From Gilvimarinus japonicus (GTDB lineage: Bacteria; Pseudomonadota; Gammaproteobacteria; Pseudomonadales; Cellvibrionaceae): a stretch of 64,000 nt of DNA. The stretch spans positions 2,294,001-2,358,000 of the forward strand of contig NZ_AP031500.1 of NCBI RefSeq assembly GCF_042847215.1. Direction: 5' to 3'. A model generated the notes under the pieces. The model worked only from the letters and a program-made list of their open reading frames with translations. It was not told the DNA's origin and searched no databases. The position numbers were made by a program, and so were the translations under genes. This document shows positions 8,982 to 18,700 of this stretch, piece after piece; the first letter of the stretch is position 1; each line of letters opens with the position of its first letter.

Positions 8982-10664
8982 TTAGTCTTTCGCGTCCATC
9001 TGTGCCTTGATCAGATCACCCAAGGTAGTGGCCGGAGCAGCTTGCTCGGCTTGCTTGCTAGAGTGCTCTTTAATCGAAGCTTTCTCTTCGGCAACGTCCT
9101 TAGATTTAACGGACAAGCTGATAGAGCGGTTTTTGCGGTCAACACTAATAATCTTAGCTTCGACTTCTTCACCTTCTTTCAGCACATTGCGCGCGTCTTC
9201 AACCTTCTCGCGAGACAACTCAGAGGCCTTCAGTACAGCTTCTACGTCGTCAGCCAGAGTAATAACGGCTGCTTTTGCTTCAACTTCTTTAACGATACCT
9301 TTAACAACAGTACCTTTGTCGTTTTCGGCAACATACTCTGAGAACGGATCAGCTTCTAACTGCTTGATACCCAGCGAGATACGCTCACGCTCTGGATCGA
9401 TAGCCAATACAACGGTTTCGATCTCGTCGCCTTTCTTGTACTTACGCACGGCTTCTTCGCCGGCTTCGTGCCAAGAGATGTCAGACAAGTGAACCAGACC
9501 GTCGATGCCACCATCCAAGCCGATGAAGATACCAAAGTCAGTGATTGACTTGATCTTACCGGTGATTTTCTCACCTTTGGCGCAAGTGCGGGCAAATGCA
9601 TCCCAAGGGTTCTCTTGGCACTGTTTAACGCCCAGAGAAATACGACGACGCTCTTCGTCAATGTCGAGAATCATTACTTCGATCTCGTCACCTACGTTCA
9701 CAACCTTAGAAGGATGGATGTTCTTGTTGGTCCAATCCATTTCAGATACGTGAACCAGCCCCTCAACACCCTCTTCCAGCTCGGCAAAACAACCGTAGTC
9801 AGTCAGGTTGGTCACAACCGCTTTAACGCGGGCGCCTTCAGGGTAACGGCCGGTAATTTGCAACCATGGATCTTCACCCAATTGCTTCAGACCCAGTGAT
9901 ACGCGGTTGCGCTCACGGTCAAACTTCAGCACTTTAACGTCAATCTCGTCGCCAACGTTAACGATTTCGCTTGGGTGCTTGATACGCTTCCAGGCCATAT
10001 CGGTGATGTGCAACAGGCCGTCAACACCGCCCAGATCTACGAACGCGCCGTAGTCGGTCAGGTTTTTAACGATACCCTTAACAACCATGCCTTCTTGCAG
10101 AGTTGCCAGCAGCTCTTCACGCTCAGCTGAGTTAGCTTGCTCCAATACCGCGCGGCGAGATACCACAACGTTATTGCGCTTTTGGTCGAGCTTAATAACT
10201 TTAAAATCCAGCTCTTTGTTTTCCAGGTGAGCGGTTTCACGCACAGGACGTACGTCAACCAACGAACCTGGCAAGAAAGCACGGATACCAGCAACGTCAA
10301 CGGTGAAACCACCTTTAACCTTACCGTTAATAACACCTTTAACCACTTCGTCTGCAGAGTGCGCCGCTTCCAGCACTTTCCAAGCTTCAGCGCGCTTGGC
10401 TTTCTCACGAGACAGGCGGGTCTCACCGAAACCGTCTTCTACGGTTTCCAGTGCAACTTGTACTTCATCGCCAACTTCCAGCTTAACTTCACCGTTTTCA
10501 TCGATGAACTGGCTAGCTGGGATAACACCTTCAGACTTAAGTCCGGCGTGTACAGTTACCCAATCTTTATCGATATCAATTACCACACCGGTAACGATGG
10601 TGCCGGGCACCATATCGACTGTTTTTAAGCTCTCTTCAAATAACTCAGCAAAACTTTCGCTCAT
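8982..10664 (-). CDS. rpsA: 30S ribosomal protein S1
   Basis: RNA-binding ribosomal protein that unfolds and delivers mRNA to the 30S subunit. The 560-residue product contains six S1 (OB-fold) repeats and, as I recall the E. coli protein, is very close to it throughout. I use the ATG at 10664 (MSESFAELFEESLK, which aligns with the E. coli N-terminus); an in-frame GTG two codons upstream is also possible. There is no good Shine-Dalgarno at either codon (an AGGT lies 6 bases from the GTG and 13 from the ATG). That fits the known SD-poor, self-regulated rpsA leader. Unusually, cmk is not directly upstream: galU and manB intervene. Confidence 0.97.
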   Translation of the reverse strand: MSESFAELFEESLKTVDMVPGTIVTGVVIDIDKDWVTVHAGLKSEGVIPASQFIDENGEVKLEVGDEVQVALETVEDGFGETRLSREKAKRAEAWKVLEAAHSADEVVKGVINGKVKGGFTVDVAGIRAFLPGSLVDVRPVRETAHLENKELDFKVIKLDQKRNNVVVSRRAVLEQANSAEREELLATLQEGMVVKGIVKNLTDYGAFVDLGGVDGLLHITDMAWKRIKHPSEIVNVGDEIDVKVLKFDRERNRVSLGLKQLGEDPWLQITGRYPEGARVKAVVTNLTDYGCFAELEEGVEGLVHVSEMDWTNKNIHPSKVVNVGDEIEVMILDIDEERRRISLGVKQCQENPWDAFARTCAKGEKITGKIKSITDFGIFIGLDGGIDGLVHLSDISWHEAGEEAVRKYKKGDEIETVVLAIDPERERISLGIKQLEADPFSEYVAENDKGTVVKGIVKEVEAKAAVITLADDVEAVLKASELSREKVEDARNVLKEGEEVEAKIISVDRKNRSISLSVKSKDVAEEKASIKEHSSKQAEQAAPATTLGDLIKAQMDAKD

Positions 10665-10945
10665 GGTCACAAAATTACCTATAAAAGACGCTGCGAGCGG
10701 TCTAAAAATCGACGCTCTTACAGCAAACCGTAAGGCCAGACGTACGGGTTGATGAATGATTAACGCAAGCCGCCCTTAACACTGGCGAGTAGCGACTTAC
10801 TACCACTGTCCCACATAAATTTGCTATGGGTATCAGCAGGTCGGGCAGGCTAGCAGAGAGACCGTGTTTTGGCAAGCAATATTTAAGGCATGATTTCACG
10901 CAAAGCACCGCCCAGCGCGGCTGGACGGTGCAATTTACGCTACGG
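10665..10945. other. rpsA leader and upstream region
   Basis: 281 bp between galU and rpsA with no convincing gene. It must contain either read-through from galU or an rpsA promoter and the structured leader expected for S1 autoregulation. I do not see a clear intrinsic terminator for galU or a consensus promoter. Confidence 0.4.
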
Positions 10946-11839
10946 CTAACTACAGTAGGTGGCGCGAATATACTCTTTAACGCCCTCTCCCACTTCGCTA
11001 TTGCGCGTAGCATAGGCAATATTGGCAATGGCGTAGCCGGTTTTACTGCCGCAATCGTGACTTTTTCCCACTAATTCGTAGGCTTCAACCGTCTCCCGCT
11101 CGAGAAGTTTATCCAGCGCGTCAGTCAACTGGATCTCGCCGCCGGCACCGGGCTGCGTGCGTTCAAGCAACTCCCAGGTGGCAGCCGATAAAATATAGCG
11201 CCCAACAATCGCCAAGTTAGAGGGCGCCTCATCGGCAGGCGGTTTCTCGACCATGGCACTAATCTTGTGGCTGTTGCCAGCGCCAATAGCCGCGCCGCCA
11301 CAGTCAACGACGCCGTACTTATAAACCCACTCCCAAGGCACCCCTTCAACCAAGATCTGACTGGCGCTGGTTTCATCAAACCGGCGGACCATTCCGGCCA
11401 GATTGTCACGCTTAGGGTTGCACTCATAGCTGTCGACCAACACATCGGGCAGCAGTACCGCAAAAGGCTCATCACCGATGACCGGTTTCGCGCACAAAAT
11501 TGCATGCCCTAGTCCTTTCGCCTCCGATTGGCGCACCGAAATGACCGTCAAACCAGGCGGGGTTATGGATTTTACCTGCTCAAGCAGCGAGCGTTTTAAA
11601 CGCGCCTCAAGCTGTGCTTCCAACTCAAAGCTGGTATCAAAGTGGTTCTCGATAGAGTTTTTTGAGGCGTGCGTCACCAACACAATCTCTTTAATACCCG
11701 CAGCAGCGGCCTCATCGACGACATACTGGATCAAAGGCTTATCGACAACTGGCAGCATCTCCTTAGGAATTGCTTTCGTCGCAGGCAGCATACGCGTGCC
11801 CAGCCCGGCGACCGGAATTACCGCTTTTTTGACTTGCAT
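10946..11839 (-). CDS. galU: UTP-glucose-1-phosphate uridylyltransferase
   Basis: Makes UDP-glucose, the precursor for Ugd, OpgH glucans and LPS sugars. The 297-residue protein opens with VIPVAGLGTRMLPATKAIPKEMLP, the nucleotidyltransferase signature, and keeps VEKP and GGEIQLTDA later on. It is 54 bp downstream of manB on the same strand and probably cotranscribed with it. Its position directly upstream of rpsA is not the common one. Confidence 0.96.
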   Translation of the reverse strand: MQVKKAVIPVAGLGTRMLPATKAIPKEMLPVVDKPLIQYVVDEAAAAGIKEIVLVTHASKNSIENHFDTSFELEAQLEARLKRSLLEQVKSITPPGLTVISVRQSEAKGLGHAILCAKPVIGDEPFAVLLPDVLVDSYECNPKRDNLAGMVRRFDETSASQILVEGVPWEWVYKYGVVDCGGAAIGAGNSHKISAMVEKPPADEAPSNLAIVGRYILSAATWELLERTQPGAGGEIQLTDALDKLLERETVEAYELVGKSHDCGSKTGYAIANIAYATRNSEVGEGVKEYIRATYCS

Positions 11840-11893
11840 CCTCTACTCCTTCTTCAACAATCAGAAATCGGGTTCGCTTTCACTAAAACCAGC

Positions 11894-13255
11894 TCAACTA
11901 TCGAGCAAGGCGACAATCTCGTCAGTTTTCGCTTGCATCAACTCTCGGTCAGCGCGACTTTCCACGTTCAAACGCACCACTGGCTCAGTGTTCGACATCC
12001 GCAAATTGAAACGCCAGTTGGCAAAAATCATACTCACGCCGTCAGTCTCATCAATCTCCAGAGCATCAGCCTGAAAGTGATCACGCACTTTGGCGATTGC
12101 GACTTTGGCATCGGCGACTTCGCGGTTTATCTCCCCAGGCGACGGAAAACGCGCGATACACGCTTCCATCATGGATGATAGCGTCGCATTTTTGCGGCAC
12201 ATCAGCTCAGTCACCAGCAACCAGGGAATCATGCCGCTATCGCAATAAAAGAAGTCTCGAAAATAGTGGTGCGCGCTCATCTCCCCGCCATAAATAGCGT
12301 CCTCTTTGCGCATCCGCTCTTTGATAAAGGCATGGCCGGTCTTAGATTGAATGGCTTTACCGCCACATTGCTCGGCGATATCAATCGTATTCCACGTTAA
12401 GCGCGGATCATGCACCACCTTGCCACCAGACTCTTTGGTTAAAAACGCCTCGGCCAATAGCCCGACCAAGTAGTAGCCTTCGATAAACTCGCCTTTTTCA
12501 TCAAAGAAAAAGCAGCGATCAAAATCACCATCCCAAGCGATACCCAGGTTAGCACCGTGGGCCAACACAGCGTCTCGGGTTGGGCCGCGGTTCTCTACCA
12601 AAAGCGGATTGGGAATACCATTGGGAAAGGTTGGATCGGGTTCATGATGAACTTTAATAAATTCAAAAGGCAGGTGCGATTCAAGCGCATCGATCACATG
12701 TCCGGCGGCGCCATTACCGGCATTCACCACTATTTTAAAAGGCTTTAGTTGGTCGACGTCGACATACCCAAGCAAATGCTCAACATAAGCATCTAGGGTG
12801 CTTTGCTTTATCAGTTTGCCTCGGCTCGCCGGGTCAACCGGCGCAAACTCACCCTCTTCCGCCAGCTTTTTAATATCCAACAAGCCAGTATCACCGCTGA
12901 TCGGTTTTGAGTTTTCGCGAATTGGCTTCATACCATTGTAATCGATGGGGTTGTGACTCGCGGTCACCTCAATCCCGCCGCTTGCATTAAGGTGACTGGT
13001 GGCAAAATACACCTCTTCGGTACCCACCATGCCGATATCGACAACGTCGACGCCCTCATCCCTAAGGCCATTACCTACGGCGGCCTTTAGCGACTCACTG
13101 GTTTCGCGCACGTCGCCACCCACAACAACGGTTTGCGGCTTAAGAAACTGGCCATACGCACGGCCAATACGATAAGCGATATCTTCGTTCAACTCTTCTC
13201 CGAGCTTGCCGCGGATATCATAGGCTTTAAAACATGTCAGTTTTTGTGAACTCAC
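11894..13255 (-). CDS. manB: Phosphomannomutase (ManB/CpsG type)
   Basis: Converts mannose-6-phosphate to mannose-1-phosphate for ManC. The protein carries the catalytic phosphoserine loop TASHNP, the metal loop DGDFDRCFFFDE and a C-terminal SNTEPVVR phosphate-binding loop. I place the start at the GTG at 13255: a GGAG lies six bases upstream, and the resulting N-terminus (SSQKLTCFKAYDIRGKLG) lines up with the enteric ManB start. Upstream ATG (13267) and TTG (13282) codons lack a ribosome site. The encoded protein is 453 residues. A 239-bp gap separates it from cmk. A phosphoglucomutase side activity, as in AlgC, is possible. Confidence 0.93.
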   Translation of the reverse strand: MSSQKLTCFKAYDIRGKLGEELNEDIAYRIGRAYGQFLKPQTVVVGGDVRETSESLKAAVGNGLRDEGVDVVDIGMVGTEEVYFATSHLNASGGIEVTASHNPIDYNGMKPIRENSKPISGDTGLLDIKKLAEEGEFAPVDPASRGKLIKQSTLDAYVEHLLGYVDVDQLKPFKIVVNAGNGAAGHVIDALESHLPFEFIKVHHEPDPTFPNGIPNPLLVENRGPTRDAVLAHGANLGIAWDGDFDRCFFFDEKGEFIEGYYLVGLLAEAFLTKESGGKVVHDPRLTWNTIDIAEQCGGKAIQSKTGHAFIKERMRKEDAIYGGEMSAHHYFRDFFYCDSGMIPWLLVTELMCRKNATLSSMMEACIARFPSPGEINREVADAKVAIAKVRDHFQADALEIDETDGVSMIFANWRFNLRMSNTEPVVRLNVESRADRELMQAKTDEIVALLDS

Positions 13256-13494
13256 TGCCGACTCCATACTTTGCGTGATCAATTATTTATCTGGGCGACA
13301 CCAGCTTTTAAGCGCAGCGCCACCGTGAGGCATAAATGTAAAAAATTCGAAAACATGCACCAAGTTTACCATCGCTACGAGCCGATGCTTCCTTCTGGCG
13401 CTGGGTTGCCATTACTCACCGCCGCCACGTAGCAGCTAAAGCAGCTTTCGCACCAACATGGTGAGTTACGGTAAATATAATTAGCGCGCTCAGA

Positions 13495-14169
13495 CTAAAC
13501 GCCAATGATGTCGATCATATGTTCAAGTACCTGGGCGATACTCATCTCTGTGCTATCCACAATGTGCGCGTCCTGTGCAGGTCGCAGCGGAGACGTCGCA
13601 CGAGACTGATCGCGCTGATCGCGCGCCTGAATATCGGCCACTAAGGCCGCTAAGTCGACCGACTCACCTCGCCCAAGCAATTGTTGATAACGACGCTGGG
13701 CGCGCGCTTCGGCACTGGCGGTTAAATAAAATTTGTGTTGCGCCGCAGGAAAAACGGTCGTGCCCATATCGCGGCCATCGGCGACCAACCCCGGTGCGAC
13801 CGCAAAGTCGCGCTGACGCTGAAGCAAAGCGGTGCGCACCGCATCAACCGCCGCCACTTCCGAGGCGCGCATACTCACGTGCTCTTGGCGAATGGCGGCA
13901 GTGACATCCTGCCCCTCAAGGATGACCGTCACACCGTCATCGGCGGGCGCAAACTCGACGTCCAAAGTGCTCGCGCAATCACGCAAAGCCGACGCGTTTT
14001 CAACCGAGATGGCCTTATTGATTGAAGCGAGGGCAACCAGGCGATACAAGGCACCGCTATCCAGCAGCCGGTAGCCTAAGCGCTGAGCCAGCAACTGGCT
14101 TAAGGTGCCTTTTCCCGCCCCGGAAGGGCCATCAACGGTCACTATCGTGCTGTTGCTATCACTGCACAT
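13495..14169 (-). CDS. cmk: Cytidylate kinase
   Basis: Phosphorylates CMP and dCMP. The P-loop VDGPSGAGKGTL is near the N-terminus and the nucleotide-binding DGRDMGTTVFP motif is in the middle. I favour the ATG at 14169 (MCSDSNSTIVTVDGPSG), which overlaps the end of pyrF by 11 bp; an ATG 18 bp upstream is also in frame, and neither has a strong ribosome site. The usual downstream neighbour rpsA is displaced here by manB and galU. Confidence 0.94.
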   Translation of the reverse strand: MCSDSNSTIVTVDGPSGAGKGTLSQLLAQRLGYRLLDSGALYRLVALASINKAISVENASALRDCASTLDVEFAPADDGVTVILEGQDVTAAIRQEHVSMRASEVAAVDAVRTALLQRQRDFAVAPGLVADGRDMGTTVFPAAQHKFYLTASAEARAQRRYQQLLGRGESVDLAALVADIQARDQRDQSRATSPLRPAQDAHIVDSTEMSIAQVLEHMIDIIGV

Positions 14170-14908
14170 GGTCGCAAGCCCCATCAATGTCCGCTAGGAT
14201 TTCGCGGCACGCCAACATAGGGTCTGCGGCTTGGGTGATAGGACGACCGATCACAAGGTAATCACTGCCGGCCGTTATGGCCTCCGCGGGCGTCATTATC
14301 CGGCGCTGATCGCCCTGCTCGGCGGACACCGGCCGAATGCCGGGGGTGACTAAGGTAAAATCTTTGCCGCAGGCTTGCTTCAAGGCATGGGCCTCGCGCG
14401 CAGAACACACCACACCATCGAGCCCGGCTTGTTTAGCCAGGTCAGCCAAATACAGCACCTGTTGCTCTGGTGAGCGTTGAACACCGACCCCCGCTAGATC
14501 ATCGGCATCCATACTCGTCAGTACCGTCACGCCAATCAATAACGGCGGTGACTGCAACCCCTCAAGCGCTTCGCGCGCCGCCAGCATCATGCGCCGACCG
14601 CCACTAACATGAACATTCACCATCCACACACCCAACTCAGCCGCAGCTCGTACCGCTTTTGCCGTAGTGTTAGGGATATCGTGAAATTTAAGATCGAGAA
14701 ACACATCAAAGCCAAGCGTCATTAACTGCTCAACCAATTGCGGCCCACACGCAGTAAACAACTCTTTACCCACCTTTAGCCGGCACAACTGAGGTGACAA
14801 TTGATGCGCCACCCGCAGGCAGTCGTCTGCATTGTGGTAATCCATTGCCACGACGATACGCGGCTGTAGCGATGATGGTTGGCTGGTGCCCCTTCCTGAT
14901 ACTGACAT
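14159..14908 (-). CDS. pyrF: Orotidine 5'-phosphate decarboxylase
   Basis: Last step of UMP synthesis. The catalytic DLKFHDIPNT motif and the C-terminal VTPGIRP phosphate-binding loop are present. The start is set at the ATG at 14908 (MSVSGRGTSQPSSL), preceded by GGGGGAG at rather short spacing; longer in-frame extensions upstream do not look like family sequence. The protein is 249 residues. Its 3' end overlaps cmk, which groups two pyrimidine enzymes in one transcript. Confidence 0.94.
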   Translation of the reverse strand: MSVSGRGTSQPSSLQPRIVVAMDYHNADDCLRVAHQLSPQLCRLKVGKELFTACGPQLVEQLMTLGFDVFLDLKFHDIPNTTAKAVRAAAELGVWMVNVHVSGGRRMMLAAREALEGLQSPPLLIGVTVLTSMDADDLAGVGVQRSPEQQVLYLADLAKQAGLDGVVCSAREAHALKQACGKDFTLVTPGIRPVSAEQGDQRRIMTPAEAITAGSDYLVIGRPITQAADPMLACREILADIDGACDHVQ

Positions 14909-15108
14909 ATCTCCCCCGTTTAGCACTATCACCGGCAAGACGCCGGTCAGGGCGATATTAAAACAAACTTCCGATGACTTCGCAGCAACCACGAACTAGA
15001 TAGGGAAAAGACTACGTACAAAAAACCGTTTTGCATCACCGCCGAGGCAAAAAATTAAATGGGCGCGATGACGCCAAAAAGACGGTTTATTAAACACAGA
15101 ACACAAAA

Positions 15109-15146
15109 AGACCATGCGGTGAGCTCTAGAGTCCAGCGCATGGTCT
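15109..15146 (-). terminator. Intrinsic terminator of comEA
   Basis: Ten-base perfect inverted repeat AGACCATGCG/CGCATGGTCT with an 18-base loop. On the minus strand it is followed by TTTTTGTG. It lies 20 bp past the comEA stop. Confidence 0.8.
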
Positions 15147-15166
15147 AAGGTCGCCATGTTGTTTGG

Positions 15167-15460
15167 CTACAAAACAACCCGCTTACGAATATCACTTAGA
15201 GTGGCCTCTCCAATACCGTTGACCTCAAGCAGCTGATCAACCTTTTCAAAAGGCCCGTTCTCCTCACGCCACGCAATAATGGCCTCGGCTTTTGCCTCTC
15301 CCACACCGTTTAACGCCGTCAACTCTTGGGCATCCGCTGTATTAATATTTATCGGAGCGACGGTACTTGCCGCAGTATCTGGTTCGGCCGCAATAACCGC
15401 TAGCGGTGAGAATACAACAGAGGTAATGGCAATTAGAAAGCTACAGAATAAACGCTTCAT
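15167..15460 (-). CDS. Secreted helix-hairpin-helix protein, ComEA-like
   Basis: Short exported DNA-binding-type protein of 97 residues. A signal peptide (KRLFCSFLIAITSVVF...VIAAE) is followed by one helix-hairpin-helix pair domain (ININTADAQELTALNGVGEAKAEAI...VNGIGEATL). The start is set by AGGAGA five bases upstream of the ATG at 15460; a longer in-frame start at 15490 has no site. ComEA proteins bind incoming DNA during natural transformation, but no other competence gene is present here, and many gammaproteobacteria carry such a stand-alone gene. It is probably monocistronic, with its own terminator. Confidence 0.85.
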   Translation of the reverse strand: MKRLFCSFLIAITSVVFSPLAVIAAEPDTAASTVAPININTADAQELTALNGVGEAKAEAIIAWREENGPFEKVDQLLEVNGIGEATLSDIRKRVVL

Positions 15461-15609
15461 AGGAATCTCCTTATTTTGAGTAGTATGCATTTCCTGCGCA
15501 CTTACAGGTTAGTTTTCACTCAATAGTGGCGCAACGAAGACATCACTGAAATACTTGTAAGAGATTTCGTACGCGGTTTTACCATCACAAGTAAATAGCG
15601 CCTAATACA

Positions 15610-15630
15610 GCTCGCCACCAAAAGGCGAGC
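15610..15630. terminator. Possible hairpin after gdhB
   Basis: Seven-base inverted repeat GCTCGCC/GGCGAGC with a seven-base loop, 111 bp past the gdhB stop. Neither strand has a T-run after it, so intrinsic termination is only a guess. Confidence 0.35.
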
Positions 15631-15740
15631 CGTAACATCAGCTTGTTAAGTCAGCAGTCGATACTCCACGACCTTGAAACACATTATTAGGCAAACCACA
15701 GCCTCCCAAAGTGCTTATGGCATCCTTGCTTTTATTGCGT

Positions 15741-18700
15741 TTAATCTAGCCTTGACTCTGCGATTCGTGCCAAATCAGTTAACTCCCGCAACGCGACTGA
15801 AAACATCGCATAGTCAGCCGTTTGCGATGCACGAACATGACCGGCCATCAAGGCCCAACGATCAATAGCGGCACGGTGCTCCTCGCACCAGCGCTCTACA
15901 GCCACCGCCCCGGCTTCAGCATCCGCTGCGGGGTCACACTCGCGAGCTAAAATCTCCGTCATTCGACGCAACTCAGACTCCAAATCATCCATATAAGCTT
16001 CACGGGCTAACGCTTGCCAATAGTTATCCACTCTGACGCTGCTCAATTGGCGAGCAAACCCATCCAACTCTAATGCCTCAATCAGAGCCGTGTAGACCCG
16101 CGCCACTAATGCCAGCGCCCGGTTACACCCACGCGCAACCTCCACGACCCCTAGACCCGCGTATAAATACCCCGCCGATACCGTCTCCTGAGCCAGCGAT
16201 TCAGAAACACCCGCCGCAGTAAAAAACCCAATCCGTTCATGCCAAGACGCCTTTGTTGTATCGGCCATGCCTTGAGCCAGCATGGGCTTTACCTCCTGCA
16301 CCGATTGCGCGAAGCACTCTATATCGGCACCAATGTCGATGCCCCCCGACCGATTGCGTAAAAACCAACGAGTGGTTCGCCGGACGCGACGCATTAGCTC
16401 TTGCATTAACGCCATTTGAACCTCGGCGGACACCTGATAGTCAAGAGACTCTAAAGCGGCCCAACGCTGGGGCGATTGTTCGACTTCGCGAGCGACCCGG
16501 TATGCACTCGCCACTTTAGCTGAATCGGCCCCAGTGGCATCACGCAACCGCTGTACAAACGTAAAACCCTGACGATTGACCAACTCGTTTGCCAGCTGCG
16601 TCGCGATTATTTCACGACGCAGCCGATGACGCTCAATAGCGTCTTTATAAGGTTTGCGCAAACGCTCGGGAAACGCCTCAGCACACAGCCTTTTGACGCT
16701 TGGCTCATCGACGATGACGGAGCTCGCAAGCTGCTCTTTGAGATCCACTTTGGCATACGAGATAAGCACCGACAGCTCGGGCCGAGTAAGTCCCTGCTCT
16801 TTACCATGCCGTTCAATTAACTCCTCATCATTCGGTAAAAACTCCAAGGTGCGATCAAGCTTTCCCTCGCTCTCCAAATGATTAATAAAACGGCGGTATT
16901 CTGAGCTGCGCTCTAGCACATCTCCTTCGGCCAAGCTAATGGCTTGCGTTTGCTGATAATTATGAGCTAACACACTGGCGGCCACCTCTTCAGTCATCGC
17001 CTCCAGCAACTCATCGCGGTTACTCTCTTGCAGCTCTCCGCGTTTCAGTAAATCGGCCAGCAGTATTTTGATATTAACTTCATGGTCAGAGCAATCGACC
17101 CCAGCTGAGTTGTCGATAAAGTCCGTGTTGCAAGCACCACCGTTGCGACAAAACTCTACCCGGCCACGCTGAGTCATCCCTAAATTGCCGCCCTCGGCAA
17201 AGACTTTGCAGCGCAATTGCTCACCATTGACACGTAAACTATCGGAGGTTTTATCCCCCACATCCGCGTGCGACTCTTGACGGGCTTTCACGTAGGTGCC
17301 AATGCCGCCATTCCAAATAAGGTCTACAGGTGCCTGCAGCAGTTTATGAATAAGTTCATCTGGCGTCAGCTGATCGGCCTCCAACGCAAAGCGCTCCTGC
17401 ATTGCATCGCTAATCGAAATCGACTTGGCGCTGCGCTCAAACACCCCGCCACCGGCACTTATAAGTTCGCGATTGTAATCAGCCCAACTACTGCGTGGCA
17501 TTTTAAATAAACGCTCGCGCTCGGCATAACTGGCCGCCGGATCAGGGCTTGGATCGATAAAAATATGCAAGTTGTTAAACGCCGCCAACAACTTTGTTTG
17601 CGCGGAGCACAACATGCCATTACCAAACACGTCACCGCCCATATCACCGATACCGATCACGCTAAACGGGGTTTTCTGAACGTCGAGGTCACGTTCTAAA
17701 AAATGTCGCTGCACTGACACCCAAGCGCCGCGAGCGGTAATCCCCATGGCCTTATGATCGTATCCATGACTCCCGCCGGAAGCGAATGCGTCGCCCAACC
17801 AAAACCCGTGTTCAAGAGCGATAGCATTGGCGGTATCCGAGAAACTCGCCGTGCCTTTGTCGGCGGCAACCACTAGATATGGGTCATCCTCGTCATAACG
17901 CAACAGCTGTTCAGGCGGTGCGATTTTATCGTCGACTAAGTTATCAGTTAAATCCAGCAATGCATTGATAAACTGCTTATAACAGGCGATGCCCTCGGCT
18001 AAGAAGTCATCGCGATTTAATTGTGCTGCCTGCTTACATACAAAGCCGCCCTTGGCGCCGCTGGGCACAATTACCGCATTTTTAACTTGCTGCGCTTTTA
18101 CCAGTCCCAGCACTTCGGTGCGATAGTCCTGCAAGCGATCGGACCAGCGCAGCCCTCCGCGGGCGATCTTTCCACCACGCAAGTGCACCCCTTCAAAACG
18201 CTTAGAGTATACGAATATTTCATACAAAGGCCGGGGCTCGGGGATATCTAGCAGACGTCGCGAGGCGAGTTTAACCGCAAAATAATCCCGCTCACGCCCT
18301 TGGTAAAAGTTACAGCGCAAGCTCGCCTTCAATAAATTCAGGTAGTGACGAATAATCCGGTCTTCGTTGAGATTGGCAACATCATCGAGCGCCGCCAATA
18401 TTGAGGCTTCGCAATCCTCTAACGCCACGTCTCGGTTTTTATGGTTCTCCTCATCTTGGTTCTCTGCTCGCCAATTCGGATCAAACTTGATCGCAAAGTA
18501 ACGACAAAGTTGTGCCGTAATATCTGAGTGAGCGACTAAGGCATCAACAACGTAATCGAGCGTATAGCTCACTAAAGTTTGTCGCAGATAAGCGGCATAA
18601 GCACGCAACATATCAGCACTGCGCCAATCTAAACCGGCGTCGATTACTAACCGATTAAAGCTATCGTTGTCGGCACGACCGTACCACAGCGCCTCCACCG

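Noticed and set aside
9007..10628. Several long plus-strand open frames opposite rpsA
   Set aside because: They are antisense shadows of a highly conserved, codon-biased gene, and their translations are low-complexity with no family resemblance.
15119..15136. The palindromic core CTCTAGAG in the comEA terminator loop as an operator
   Set aside because: It is fully explained as the loop of a terminator with a U-run and is too short to stand alone.
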